DNA of 64,000 nt from Taklimakanibacter sp050251035 (GTDB lineage Bacteria > Pseudomonadota > Alphaproteobacteria > Rhizobiales > Aestuariivirgaceae): the NCBI GenBank assembly GCA_050251035.1, contig JBFWNN010000023.1, positions 1 to 64,000 on the forward strand, given 5' to 3'. Of the stretch, positions 1-8,782 are shown piece by piece. The first letter of the stretch is position 1; each line of letters opens with the position of its first letter. Under the pieces are notes generated by a model. The model saw nothing but the letters and a program-made list of their open reading frames with translations, was not told the origin of the DNA and ran no database searches. Made by a program: the position numbers and the translations under genes.

Positions 1-2
1 AG

Positions 3-134
3 CTCGCAAAATCCAATGCCGAGCTCGTCGCCAAGATCCGCCACATCCTCGAGGAGCTGTCGATCGACATCGCCTCGCCCGACGAAGCCCGCCAGATGCT
101 CGACCTCAAGGGCGCGGGGAACGTGAAGTTTTAA
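3..134 (+). CDS. C-terminal end of a BKACE-family (3-keto-5-aminohexanoate cleavage) enzyme, partial
   Basis: Only the last 43 codons are in the window; the start lies upstream. The reading frame ends at TAA 132-134. The tail reads as an alpha-helical SNAELVAKIRHILEELS stretch followed by DIASPDEARQMLDLKG, which resembles the usual C-terminus of the BKACE (DUF849) family, where a helix is followed by a 'ATPDEAREILGL'-like segment. Family members are Zn-dependent TIM barrels that condense beta-keto acids with acetyl-CoA. The substrate cannot be inferred from this fragment. The stop overlaps the end of the convergent GNAT gene by four bases. Confidence 0.55.
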   Translation, partial: LAKSNAELVAKIRHILEELSIDIASPDEARQMLDLKGAGNVKF

Positions 135-745
135 CTTTCGATGATCGGCACGTGCGGCGCCGCGTGGCGTGGCATATACCCGGTCAGGCGCGGGTCGGGA
201 TGGATCTCGACGGCGACCTGATAGGGCGTGAAGCCCGAGCGCCGGTAGAAGGGGAGCGCCGCCGGATGATCGAAGGTGCAGGTATGCACCCAGAAGCGCC
301 TGATCGGCTTCGCCCAGACGAGGCCAATGGCCTCATTCATCAGGAAGCGTCCCGCACCCCGGCCGATCGCGTCCGGCACGAGGCCGAAAAAGGACAATTC
401 GCATTCGTCGGTCTCGGAGAAATCGAGCTCGAGCAGACCAGCCACCTCGCCCTTGTCGAGGAGGCGATAGATCTCGATCCGGGGATCGCGGAATATCCGC
501 AGAAGCTCGTGATCCGGCATCACGAGGCGCGAATACCACAGCCAGTTCTCGCCGATGACCCTGAAGAGGGCGCGATAGGCCGCTGGATCAGCGTCGCGCC
601 AGCGCTCCAGTGTCAAGCTTTCGGCTGAGGCTTGCGATGAGGCGACGGGCCTCGCGCGCATCTCCAGGAAGGTCGCGACATTGGCGACATGGCGCGGCGG
701 AACGATGGAATAGCCATTGGACAAGGTTGGATTGGCATGGGTCAT
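131..745 (-). CDS. GNAT-family N-acetyltransferase
   Basis: A 204-residue protein with a GNAT fold: the acetyl-CoA loop is seen in LVPDAIGRGAGRFLMNEAI (about residues 122-140), preceded by the beta strand ELSFFGL and followed by the typical HTCTFDHPAALPFYRRSGF segment (about 153-171), in which the penultimate Tyr-Arg helix and beta-bulge are recognisable. It should transfer an acetyl group from acetyl-CoA to an unknown amine. The gene is monocistronic, convergent with the BKACE gene and divergent from the caspase-like gene. The first 40 residues lie outside the core fold, so the start is not certain. Confidence 0.8.
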   Translation of the reverse strand: MTHANPTLSNGYSIVPPRHVANVATFLEMRARPVASSQASAESLTLERWRDADPAAYRALFRVIGENWLWYSRLVMPDHELLRIFRDPRIEIYRLLDKGEVAGLLELDFSETDECELSFFGLVPDAIGRGAGRFLMNEAIGLVWAKPIRRFWVHTCTFDHPAALPFYRRSGFTPYQVAVEIHPDPRLTGYMPRHAAPHVPIIES

Positions 746-953
746 GGCGCGTAACCAGCCGTTCGCGCGTTCTTTGTCAAGGATCGAGACGAGCTGCGAA
801 GATTGCTCGTCTCAGAGGAAGCTGATCGCGCGCCTCTCCGCCAAGTTGTGGAGAGATGGCCTGAAGCGCCGTGTCTTCCCGTTCTTGCCAGATTCCCGTC
901 GCTATGCTGACATTGCGCCATGACAGCGTTGCGGAAACGGACGGAGCCCACGA

Positions 954-2930
954 ATGCGGCAGAGGCGGCGATGCAATATTGGCACGACCAGCAGACTGGT
1001 CTGGCTGATCGCGGTTCTGCTGTTGCAGCCACATTCATCCCTCCAGGCGCAGACCGCCGAGCCGCTCAAGGGCGTCGCCTTGGTGATTGGCCAGTCGAAA
1101 TACGAGAAGCTTCCGTCACTGCCCAACACCTCGCGGGATGCAAAGGCGATCAAGGAACTTCTCGAGAAGCTCGGTTTCAAAGTGGACATTGCGCCGGACA
1201 AAACCGCCCGCCAGCTCAGTCGCTGGTTTGATGGCTTCATAGAGGATGCGGAGAGCGCCGATGTGGCACTGGTCTATTATGCGGGCCATGCGATTGAAGC
1301 CGGCGGCATGAATTATTTGATTCCCGTCGATGCCGACGTCACATCGCTCGACAGCGCGGGCGAGAATTTCATATCCCTTCAGGATATGCTGGACCGGTTG
1401 CGCATGACGACACGGATTACCATTATCCTGCTTGATGCCTGCCGTTCCAATCCGTTTCCCGAGGGGGCGTTTCTCAAGTACAAGGCCGATGCGACAGGTA
1501 TTCCAATCCGCCCGACAGGCCTCGGCCCGCCGCGCGGCATGAACGTGATTGAAAGCTCTCCCGCCACCTCCGTTGAGAACCTGGGCGAAGTCATCAGCTT
1601 CGCCGCCGGTCCAGGACAAGCGGCGCTCGATGGACCTGCCGGCAGCCATAGTCCTTACGCGGCGGCCTTGCTCAAGCACTTGAACGCCAATCAGGGCTAC
1701 GAGTTCAGTCACGTGATGACCATGGTGACCGAGGAGGTTTATCTTGCCACTCGAACACGCCAGCGGCCATGGACCAATGCCAGCCTGAGACGCTTCTTGA
1801 GCTTCGGCGGCACGGTCGTACAAACCCTTTCCGATGACGCCTTGATTGCCGGCGAGCGGCGAAAATTGCTGCTCACCATCGCCAATACGCCTCAGGAAAC
1901 GCGAGCTTTCGTCGAAGCGATGGCGCAGCAGCAATCTCTGCCGCTTGATCTGCTCTACGGCATGCTGAAGGAACTGAAAGTCGATACCAGCGCAGGGCCG
2001 GATAAGCTGGAAAGGCAGATCAGAGAGGGCGTAGCCAATCTAAGGCGATTCATGGCGGAAAGGGCCGTAAGCCTGCGCAACGACGAGGAACTGGTCAGGC
2101 TATCGAAGCTCGCGGACCAGGCGCAGGCTGAGGGCGCCGTTGGGTTGGCGAAAATCTATCGCGCCGATGCTGCCCGTCGTGCCGATACGCTGAAGGAAGC
2201 CGTAGATCAGCGCGATGCAGAGAATACGGCGGATCGTCTCGAACTTGCGTCAGCCTATGGTGATTACGCCGAAACCGCGCTTCTGGCCTATGATTTCAAG
2301 ACAGCGGCACAGCAATATGGCAAGGCCTATGCGGTGCTCCAGGATCGTGATCCAAGGCTTGCCGCAAGATACAGGCGCGGAGAGGCAAACGCGTTCGCGT
2401 TCCAAGGTGGTTCCAATCCGCTCAAGCGCGCCATCGAACTCTATCACCAAGCCTTGGATCTGGCGTCCAGCGATACGGATCCGCAAGGATGGGCCAGAAC
2501 TCAGCATAATCTCGGCCTCGCCCTCAAGCGACTTGGCGTCCTTGAAGGTGACAGGAGCAAGCTCTATCAGGCCGTTGCAGCCTATGAGGCGGCGCTCACG
2601 AGGCGAAAGCGAGAGAGCACCCCGCAGAGATGGGCATCGACGAAGCATAACCTTGGCAATGCCCTCTTCACCCTTGGAGAGATGACGAATGACCCGGCGT
2701 TCTTCAATGGCGCGGCGACTGCTTATCGAGCTGCCCTCGAGGTGCGTACACGAAAAGATGCTCCCAAGGACTGGGAAGCGACATGGGACAGCCTGGGCTA
2801 TACTCTGGTGGAGCTTACGGAGCGGGGGGATTACACCGTCTTCTGGCAGATCGCCGCGACGGAGAATCCCTTCGAACTGGTCCGCTTGGCCGCAAGCGAA
2901 TTCCGAGAGCTGATCGACGAGGCGGATTGA
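954..2930 (+). CDS. Secreted caspase-like (peptidase C14) protein with TPR region
   Basis: 658 residues. An N-terminal hydrophobic stretch (about residues 13-32, ending near SLQAQ) looks like a signal peptide. A caspase-like domain follows (about 38-285): VALVIGQSKY opens the first strand, the catalytic His is H112 in YYAGHA and the catalytic Cys is C163 in LLDACRSNPF, so the dyad is intact. Residues about 300-640 are helical with TPR-like repeats (for example WARTQHNLGLALKRLG and WASTKHNLGNALFTLG). Family members are orthocaspases cleaving after basic residues or signalling proteins; no substrate is visible. The gene stands alone between divergent and convergent neighbours. Confidence 0.85.
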   Translation: MRQRRRCNIGTTSRLVWLIAVLLLQPHSSLQAQTAEPLKGVALVIGQSKYEKLPSLPNTSRDAKAIKELLEKLGFKVDIAPDKTARQLSRWFDGFIEDAESADVALVYYAGHAIEAGGMNYLIPVDADVTSLDSAGENFISLQDMLDRLRMTTRITIILLDACRSNPFPEGAFLKYKADATGIPIRPTGLGPPRGMNVIESSPATSVENLGEVISFAAGPGQAALDGPAGSHSPYAAALLKHLNANQGYEFSHVMTMVTEEVYLATRTRQRPWTNASLRRFLSFGGTVVQTLSDDALIAGERRKLLLTIANTPQETRAFVEAMAQQQSLPLDLLYGMLKELKVDTSAGPDKLERQIREGVANLRRFMAERAVSLRNDEELVRLSKLADQAQAEGAVGLAKIYRADAARRADTLKEAVDQRDAENTADRLELASAYGDYAETALLAYDFKTAAQQYGKAYAVLQDRDPRLAARYRRGEANAFAFQGGSNPLKRAIELYHQALDLASSDTDPQGWARTQHNLGLALKRLGVLEGDRSKLYQAVAAYEAALTRRKRESTPQRWASTKHNLGNALFTLGEMTNDPAFFNGAATAYRAALEVRTRKDAPKDWEATWDSLGYTLVELTERGDYTVFWQIAATENPFELVRLAASEFRELIDEAD

Positions 2931-2950
2931 GCTGAAGACGGCTGGTGCCG

Positions 2951-3700
2951 TTACAAGCTGACCGACAGACCGCCGTCGACGGCGAGCACATGGCCGTTGA
3001 CGTAGGACCCGGCCTCCGAGGCGAGGAACACGACGGCGCCGCCGAGCTCCTGGGGCTTGGCCCAGCGCCCGGCCGGCGTGCGGCTTTCGACCCAGGAGGT
3101 GAAGGCCTTGTCCTCGAGGAGCGCAGTGTTGAGCTCGGTCGCGAAATAGCCGGGCGCTATGGCATTGACGGTGACGCCCTTGCGTCCGATCTCGGCGGCC
3201 ATGGAGCGGGTGAGCCCATGCAGGCCCGCTTTCGCCGCGGCATAGGCGTGAATGGTCGGACGCCCCAGGATGGCCGCCACCGATCCGGTATTGATGATGC
3301 GGCCATAATTGTTGGGCAGCATCAGCTTCGCCGCGTCGCGCGCCAGGCGGAAGCAGGCCGTGAGATTGACAGCGACGACGCGGTCGAAATCGGCGTCCTC
3401 CCATTCGGTGAGCGGCCGGCGATGCTGGATGCCGGCATTGTTGACCAGGATGTCGAGCTTGCCATGCTCCGCCACGATCGTCTGGAGCGCCGCGCCGCAC
3501 TGCTGCGGATCGGCCACGTCGAAGGCGAGATGCCGCGACTTCAGCCTGCCCGCGGCTTCGGCCAGAGATGTTTCATCGCGGGCATTGAGGATCACGGTGG
3601 CGCCATGCTCGGCGAGCGCCGCCGCCATGGCGAAGCCAAGTCCGCGCGAAGCGCCGGTCACCAGCGCGACGCGCCCGTCGAGGGAGAAACGATCGGTCAT
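2951..3700 (-). CDS. SDR-family dehydrogenase, gluconate 5-dehydrogenase-like
   Basis: 249 residues with a complete classical short-chain dehydrogenase set: TGASRGLG for the cofactor (residues 16-23), NNAG near 87, the catalytic Ser in NTGSVAA and YAAAK (Tyr and Lys of the active site, near 153-157). The overall sequence, including RRPLTEW after NNAG and PGYFATELN, is closest to gluconate 5-dehydrogenases (reduction of 5-ketogluconate or related keto-sugars). It is the last gene of the ABC importer operon, 68 bp after the binding-protein gene, which supports a role in catabolism of the imported sugar or polyol. The exact substrate is inferred. Confidence 0.82.
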   Translation of the reverse strand: MTDRFSLDGRVALVTGASRGLGFAMAAALAEHGATVILNARDETSLAEAAGRLKSRHLAFDVADPQQCGAALQTIVAEHGKLDILVNNAGIQHRRPLTEWEDADFDRVVAVNLTACFRLARDAAKLMLPNNYGRIINTGSVAAILGRPTIHAYAAAKAGLHGLTRSMAAEIGRKGVTVNAIAPGYFATELNTALLEDKAFTSWVESRTPAGRWAKPQELGGAVVFLASEAGSYVNGHVLAVDGGLSVSL

Positions 3701-3768
3701 TGGGGAATGCTTTCGGGAAAAGAAGAGCAGGCGGAAGCAACTCCGCCTGCTCGAAGAGGGAAGGCGGC

Positions 3769-4776
3769 CTATTTGCCGATACAGCTGTCGGCGGTCTCCG
3801 GGGTGCAGACATCGAGGCCGGTATAGGTCGGGTCGGTGACCGACTTGCCGTCCTTGAGATCCTTCAGGAAGAACATCGCCTTGTAGCCCATCTCGAACGG
3901 TCGCTGGCCGACCTGGCCCTTGGAGAGCCCGTCCTTCATCAGCTCCATCTGCACGGGCAGCGTGTCGGCGACGACCAGAGCAAGGGCGCCCGAGGCGATC
4001 TTGTCCTTGTAGGGCTCGGCCGCCTTGCGATAGGCCTCGGGCACGAATTGCGGGAAGCCGCCGGTCGGCACGAAGGCGTCGAGATCGGGATATTTTGCCA
4101 GCGTGTCTTCCATCTGGGCGACGGCGCGCGGGAAGTCGTCATCGGTGTAGAGCGGGCAGCCATCCGCCTCCTTCCAACCGTTCTCGCCATTGAGCCGGTC
4201 GCCCGGGGAGGCGGCGCTCTGCTTGCCGGAGAGCGTATCGCGGATGCCCTGCATGCGCTCATTGTGGTTGGCGGCGGCAGCACCGCCCGACTGGATGCAG
4301 ATCGTGCCGCCCTTCGGCTTGATCTGCATCACGATCTTGGCGAGATTGACGCCGATGTCGTAGTTCTTGGTGCCGACATAGGCGACGCGCAGGTCCTTGT
4401 TCTCGGGCAGGAGATCGGAGTCCCAGGTGAGCACCGGGATGCCCGCCGCCTTGGCCTGCTGCAACGGGCCCGCCATGGCCGCCGCGTTGGACGGCGACAC
4501 GGCGATGCCGGCGACGCCCTTGGCGACGAGGTCCTGCACGATCTGCACCTGCTCCTCGCCGCCGCCATGCTCGCCGGGGCCGATATACATGCATTCGAAG
4601 GCGCCGTTCGATTCCGCTTCCGCCTTCTTGCAGCCATCGCGCGCCTGGTCGAAGAACGGGTTGTTCATGTTCTTCGGCACCAGCGCCAATGTGAGCTTGT
4701 CCTGAGCGGCGACACCGGCGGCGCCCATGGCCATCAGCCCAACGACGATGGCCGTTCCCATCAGATATCTGGTCAT
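3769..4776 (-). CDS. Periplasmic sugar-binding protein of a ribose-type ABC importer
   Basis: 335 residues starting at ATG 4774-4776, chosen because a strong AAGGAGGA ribosome site precedes it; an upstream in-frame ATG at 4887 would overlap the permease gene. The N-terminus has a signal peptide ending near GVAAQ. The mature protein is a periplasmic-binding-protein type I fold: LALVPKNMNNPFFDQARDG, VSPSNAAAMAGPLQQAK, IPVLTWDSDL. Two Cys pairs may form disulphides (near residues 30-50 and in the DVCTPETADSCIGK tail). It lies 40 bp downstream of the permease gene in the same transcript. Substrate is probably a monosaccharide or polyol, but not readable from the sequence. Confidence 0.85.
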   Translation of the reverse strand: MTRYLMGTAIVVGLMAMGAAGVAAQDKLTLALVPKNMNNPFFDQARDGCKKAEAESNGAFECMYIGPGEHGGGEEQVQIVQDLVAKGVAGIAVSPSNAAAMAGPLQQAKAAGIPVLTWDSDLLPENKDLRVAYVGTKNYDIGVNLAKIVMQIKPKGGTICIQSGGAAAANHNERMQGIRDTLSGKQSAASPGDRLNGENGWKEADGCPLYTDDDFPRAVAQMEDTLAKYPDLDAFVPTGGFPQFVPEAYRKAAEPYKDKIASGALALVVADTLPVQMELMKDGLSKGQVGQRPFEMGYKAMFFLKDLKDGKSVTDPTYTGLDVCTPETADSCIGK

Positions 4777-4816
4777 GCACGTTCCTCCTTGCTGTCTTGA
4801 TTCCTTGCTTTCGCAG

Positions 4817-5833
4817 TCACGCACGTGAGTGCCCGCGCAGCCGTTCGAGATAGACCGCGAGGACGATGAAAAGGCCGACAAAGGCACCTTGCCAGTTGGC
4901 GTCGACGCCCGCCATCAGCAGACCGTTGCGGATGACTTCGATGAGTGCCGCGCCGATGAAGGCGCCATAGGCAGTGCCGGCACCTCCCATGAGATCGGCG
5001 CCACCGATGACGGTCGAGGCGATGACGCGCAATTCATAGCCGATGCCGAGCGCATTGATGGCCGAGCCCTGCCAGCCGAGGATGAGGATGGAGGAGAGGG
5101 CGGCCATGCAGGCCGAGAGCACATAGACCTGGAACTTCATGCGCCTGACCGGCACGCCGGTGAGCTGGGCCGCCTGCTCGTTGCCGCCGATGGCGAAGAG
5201 CCGCCTGCCCCAGGAGGTGTAATTGAAGACGAAGCCGAAGATGAAGGTGAGGATGACCAGCACCCAGACCGGATTGGCGATGCCCAGAATCTGGCCGCCG
5301 CCGATCTCGAGGACGACCTGCTTGTCGGGGCCGAAATCGGTGATCATGCGGTTGCCGGACAGGATCTGGGCGAAAGAGCGGGCCGCGGCGAGCATGCCGA
5401 GCGTCACCACGAAAGGCGGCAGGCCGACATAGGCGATGAGCCAGCCATTGATGGCGCCCAGGGCAGCGCCGGCCAGAAGCCCGGCAGGCAGGGCGACCCA
5501 CCAGGGGTAATGCGCTTCCAGGACGACGCCGGCGACGATGGTGACAAAGCCCATGATGGAGCCGACCGACAGATCTATGCCGCCGGTGATGATGACGGCG
5601 AGCATGCCCATCGCCATGATGCCGATGAAGGCGAAGTTGCGAGTTATGTTGTAGAAATTGCGCTCGGTCGCATAAGCCGGCTCGTAGAAGCTCATGAAGA
5701 CGACGATGACGAGAAGCGCCACCGTGATCCAAAAGGGCTGGCTCGCGGTGAGCCGCTGCAGGAAGGTCGTCTCGCGGATGCCGACGACGTCCTGGATCGA
5801 GACATTGGCGGTTTCGGTTCGCTCAGGCGGCAC
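4817..5833 (-). CDS. ABC sugar transporter permease (RbsC/FrcC type)
   Basis: 338 residues, about nine to ten hydrophobic membrane segments. The family signature GGIDLSVGSIMGF is present at about residues 86-98, followed by PPFVVTLGMLAAARS and GRRLFAIGGNEQAAQLTGV, the cytoplasmic coupling loop typical of RbsC/FrcC permeases that function as homodimers. The end of the ATPase gene overlaps its start by 11 bp, indicating translational coupling. Together with the ATPase and the binding protein it forms a complete importer for a pentose, hexose or polyol. Confidence 0.9.
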   Translation of the reverse strand: MPPERTETANVSIQDVVGIRETTFLQRLTASQPFWITVALLVIVVFMSFYEPAYATERNFYNITRNFAFIGIMAMGMLAVIITGGIDLSVGSIMGFVTIVAGVVLEAHYPWWVALPAGLLAGAALGAINGWLIAYVGLPPFVVTLGMLAAARSFAQILSGNRMITDFGPDKQVVLEIGGGQILGIANPVWVLVILTFIFGFVFNYTSWGRRLFAIGGNEQAAQLTGVPVRRMKFQVYVLSACMAALSSILILGWQGSAINALGIGYELRVIASTVIGGADLMGGAGTAYGAFIGAALIEVIRNGLLMAGVDANWQGAFVGLFIVLAVYLERLRGHSRA

Positions 5834-6563
5834 GGATCGCTCCCGTGATGAGGCCGGTCACTTCCTCGGGCGAGGTGTCCTTGATGGCCTTGTCGGCCAC
5901 CTTGGCGCCGCGGCGCATGACGATGACCCGGTCGGACACGGCGAAGACGTCGGGCATGCGGTGGCTGATGAGCACGACCGATATGCCCTGCTGCTTGAGC
6001 CTTCGGATGAGCGCCAGGACCTGCTCGACCTGGCGCACGCTGATCGCCGCCGTCGGCTCGTCCATCAGCACGAGCTTGGCCTGGGAAAGCCTGGTGCGGG
6101 CGATGGCGACGGCCTGGCGCTGGCCGCCCGACATGCGGCGCACCAGGTCGCGCGGCCGCGTCTCCGACTGCAGCTCCTCGAACAGCTCGCCCGCCTTCTT
6201 GAACATCGCGTCATAGTTCATGACCCGGAACGGCCAGATGCCCTTGCGGATCTCGCGGCCGAGAAACAGGTTCTCCGCCGCGGTGAGATTGTCGCACAGG
6301 GCGAGGTCCTGATAGACGATCTCGATGCCCTTGGCGCGGGCGTCGAGCGGCTGGGTGAAATGGACCGCCTCGTCGGCGAGCACGATCTCGCCCGAGGTCG
6401 GCGGGAAATTGCCGGCGATGATCTTGACCAGCGTCGACTTGCCAGCGCCGTTGTCGCCCATGAGGCCGACGATCTCGCCCGGATGGATCTCGGCATCCAC
6501 GCCGTTCAAGGCATGGATGGCGCCGAAGGATTTCGTAATGCTCTTGAGCCTGAGCAAGGCCAT
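5823..6563 (-). CDS. ABC sugar transporter ATP-binding protein, single NBD (FrcA type)
   Basis: 246 residues. The start at 6561-6563 is preceded by GGGAGGAG at a good distance; a longer frame from 6629 has no such site. Walker A GDNGAGKST is near residue 36, the signature RMSGGQRQAVAIAR near 137, Walker B LVLMDEPTAAIS near 158, and the switch His in ISHRMPD. Unlike RbsA, which has two fused nucleotide-binding domains, this has one and so resembles the FrcA-type ATPases of rhizobia. It is the first gene of the operon ATPase-permease-binding protein-SDR and is divergent from the IolG-like gene. Confidence 0.9.
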   Translation of the reverse strand: MALLRLKSITKSFGAIHALNGVDAEIHPGEIVGLMGDNGAGKSTLVKIIAGNFPPTSGEIVLADEAVHFTQPLDARAKGIEIVYQDLALCDNLTAAENLFLGREIRKGIWPFRVMNYDAMFKKAGELFEELQSETRPRDLVRRMSGGQRQAVAIARTRLSQAKLVLMDEPTAAISVRQVEQVLALIRRLKQQGISVVLISHRMPDVFAVSDRVIVMRRGAKVADKAIKDTSPEEVTGLITGAIRAA

Positions 6564-6674
6564 CGGGCTCCTCCCTTCGCGCAGGCTCTGGCGGCATGCT
6601 TTCCGAACTACCCGGTTGGAATTTTGCATGGCTTCGCCGGGCTTGTCGAGCGGCTTTGCGGCGGCCGGGCATAT

Positions 6675-6685
6675 TTGTCATACTA
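6675..6685. promoter_or_regulatory. Candidate FadR-type GntR operator between the ABC operon and iolG
   Basis: TTGTCATACTA fits the FadR-subfamily consensus TNGTNNNACNA exactly and lies in the AT-richer centre of the 179-bp divergent spacer between the ATPase gene and the IolG-like gene. One site could control both directions. No GntR gene is present in the window, so the regulator would be encoded elsewhere. The 11-bp match could arise by chance. Confidence 0.35.
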
Positions 6686-6742
6686 AAGACGAGCTTGAGA
6701 TTTTCCCATCATTCCATCAATCGGCACGAGCGAGGTTCGGAA

Positions 6743-7747
6743 ATGCTGAGATTTGCGCTATTCGGGGCGGGGCGTATCGGGGCGATGCATGCCGCCAATA
6801 TCGCGGGCAATCCGGGCGCCGAGCTCGCCTGGGTGTTCGATGTGAACAGAAACGCGGCCGAGGCGGTAGCGGGCAGGCACCGCGCCAGGCCGGCTGCGAG
6901 CGCCGATGAGGTTCTCGCCGACAAATCGGTCGATGCGGTGCTCATCGCCTCGTCGACCGACACGCATGTCCCGCTGATCACGGCCTCGGCGCTCGCCGGC
7001 AAGGCCATATTGTGCGAGAAGCCGATCGATCTCGACATCGGCAAGGTCGAGCAATGCCGCAGGGACATCGCCAAGACCAATGTCCCGGTGCAGATCGGCT
7101 TCAACCGGCGCTACGACGCGACCCATCGGGCGCTGCGCCAGGCGGTGGCGCAAGGCGAGATCGGCGCGCTCGAAGTCCTCATCATAACGAGCCGCGATCC
7201 GGAGCTCGCGCCGTTGCCGTATCTGAAAAGCTCAGGCGGCATCTTCCGCGACATGACGATCCATGATTTCGATCTGGCGCGCTTCATCCTCGGCGAGGAA
7301 CTGGCCGAGATCTCGGCTGCCGCGAGCGTCAAGATCGATCCCGGGCTCGCAAGCCTCGACGACTATGACACGGTGATGGTCACGATGAAGGCCGCGTCGG
7401 GAGCGCTGGTCAGCATCAACAACTCGCGGCGCTGCGTCTATGGCTATGACCAGAGGGTGGAAGCCTTCGGATCGAAAGGCATGGTCCAGTCCGACAATCC
7501 GCTGCCCAGCATGCTGAGGCGCTCGGACGCGGGAGCAACGCAGGGCTCGGGCGTGCTCCATCATTTCTTCATCGAGCGCTACCGCCAGGCCTATCTCGAC
7601 GAACTCAACGACTTCATCGACCGCATCGGCAAGGGCCTGGCGCCGACGGTCGGTTTCGAGGACGGACGACGGGCGCTCATCATCGCCGATGCGGCCTTCG
7701 AGGCGATCCGCACGGGAAAGACGGTGAAGCTGAGCTACGGAGATTGA
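6743..7747 (+). CDS. iolG: Gfo/Idh/MocA oxidoreductase, inositol 2-dehydrogenase-like
   Basis: 334 residues from ATG 6743, where the Rossmann motif FALFGAGRIGAMHAAN begins at residue 4; an upstream in-frame start only adds non-homologous residues. The catalytic Lys lies in the family motif CEKPIDL (about residues 94-100), and MTIHDFDLARF carries the conserved Asp/His pair. The best overall resemblance is to IolG-type myo-inositol 2-dehydrogenases, which oxidise inositol to scyllo-inosose with NAD. Divergence from the ABC operon suggests that the imported compound is an inositol or another polyol, but other Gfo/Idh substrates are possible. Confidence 0.8.
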   Translation: MLRFALFGAGRIGAMHAANIAGNPGAELAWVFDVNRNAAEAVAGRHRARPAASADEVLADKSVDAVLIASSTDTHVPLITASALAGKAILCEKPIDLDIGKVEQCRRDIAKTNVPVQIGFNRRYDATHRALRQAVAQGEIGALEVLIITSRDPELAPLPYLKSSGGIFRDMTIHDFDLARFILGEELAEISAAASVKIDPGLASLDDYDTVMVTMKAASGALVSINNSRRCVYGYDQRVEAFGSKGMVQSDNPLPSMLRRSDAGATQGSGVLHHFFIERYRQAYLDELNDFIDRIGKGLAPTVGFEDGRRALIIADAAFEAIRTGKTVKLSYGD

Positions 7748-7808
7748 TCCGAAGCGGGCCATTCATCCGTCACCCCGATAAAAGTTGCCATCCGCTTCAC
7801 ACATCTTG

Positions 7809-7868
7809 CTCCTTCCCGCGCTTCGCGGAGGAAGGAGAAAAATCCGTGATCCCGGCTTTCGCCGGGAT
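7809..7868. repeat. Two stem-loops between convergent genes (repeat/terminator)
   Basis: The 135-bp gap between the convergent iolG and hydroxylase genes holds two hairpins: CTCCTTCC paired with GGAAGGAG (7809-7816/7830-7837) with an inner CGCG-CTT-CGCG, and ATCCCGGC-TTTC-GCCGGGAT (7849-7868, perfect 8-bp stem). The second is of a kind widely dispersed between genes in alphaproteobacteria. Placement suggests a bidirectional terminator role, but no clear U-tract follows. Confidence 0.5.
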
Positions 7869-7882
7869 GACGGAAAAGCGCG

Positions 7883-8695
7883 TCAACCGTCCGTGTGCGA
7901 CAGCTTTTCCAGATTCTGGTCGGCGCGGCGAGTCGCGGCCTCGAAGCGATCCTCGAAGCTCTGCATGTTCTTCTTCGGCTCCTGGTAGTAGGCCGTGAGC
8001 TTGAGCAGCGAGATGAAGGTCTTGTTGATGGCGCGGCCCCAGAACTTCATCGGCCGGTCGAAATCGAACAGCAGGATGACGCGCTCTTCGTCGGTGTCGT
8101 TCCACACCTCATGCTCATAGGTGTCGTCGAAGACGAAGATCTCGCCCGGGCGCCAGACCTGGATCTTGTCGGCGACGCGGATGCGGCACTTCTCGGCGTC
8201 GGTGGGAATGATGAGGCCGAGATGCGAGCGCAGGATGCCCTTGGACACGCCGCGATGGGCGGGAATGTGGTAGCCGGGTCCCAGGATCGAGAACCAGGCG
8301 GTCTGCAGATTGGGCACGCTTTCCAGAAGCTGCGTGGTGAGCGGCGCCTGGCGGCAGTTCTTCTCGAGCTTGGTGCCGAAGCCGTAAAGGATGAAGGTGC
8401 GCCAATTGTTGCCCTTGGCGATGCGCATCTGGTCGGGCGACACGTCCTGGAACAGCGGCACCGCCTCGCGGTGCTTGAGGATCTCCTTGACCTCGGCGCG
8501 AATGCCTTCCCAATTGGCGACGATCGGCTCGAGCGCCGGGAAATCCTTGGTGTCGTGGATCGGCATGTCGCCGACCTTCGACTGGCGGCCAATGAAATCA
8601 CCGAGGCCGCGAATGACCCGCTGGCCGAACTTCTTGACTTTCTTCTGACGCTTCTTCTTGCGCTTCTGGCCCAGCGTCACTTCGGTATTGGCCAT
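7883..8695 (-). CDS. Aspartyl/asparaginyl beta-hydroxylase-domain protein
   Basis: 270 residues from ATG 8693-8695, preceded by AAGAGG five bases upstream; a frame from 8737 lacks a convincing site. The C-terminal two thirds match the Asp/Asn beta-hydroxylase fold, a Fe(II)/2-oxoglutarate dioxygenase: GPGYHIPAHRGVSKGILRSH contains the first His region and the Arg that binds 2-oxoglutarate, and FDDTYEHEVWN has the second His. The relatives include LpxO, which hydroxylates lipid A acyl chains, and human AspH. The N-terminus is strikingly basic (QKRKKKRQKKVKKFGQR), perhaps to contact membrane lipid. Substrate unknown. Divergent from the DegT-family gene. Confidence 0.82.
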   Translation of the reverse strand: MANTEVTLGQKRKKKRQKKVKKFGQRVIRGLGDFIGRQSKVGDMPIHDTKDFPALEPIVANWEGIRAEVKEILKHREAVPLFQDVSPDQMRIAKGNNWRTFILYGFGTKLEKNCRQAPLTTQLLESVPNLQTAWFSILGPGYHIPAHRGVSKGILRSHLGLIIPTDAEKCRIRVADKIQVWRPGEIFVFDDTYEHEVWNDTDEERVILLFDFDRPMKFWGRAINKTFISLLKLTAYYQEPKKNMQSFEDRFEAATRRADQNLEKLSHTDG

Positions 8696-8782
8696 TTCAA
8701 CCTCTTTACCAGCATGGGTATCCCTTTTGGACGCCATTCTACAGCATTCCCGCCCGGAAATTCACCTTATCTTGTGTAACGG

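Noticed and set aside
3700..4800. Plus-strand frame opposite the sugar-binding protein
   Set aside because: No ribosome site or family motif; the minus-strand gene has a strong site and a signal peptide.
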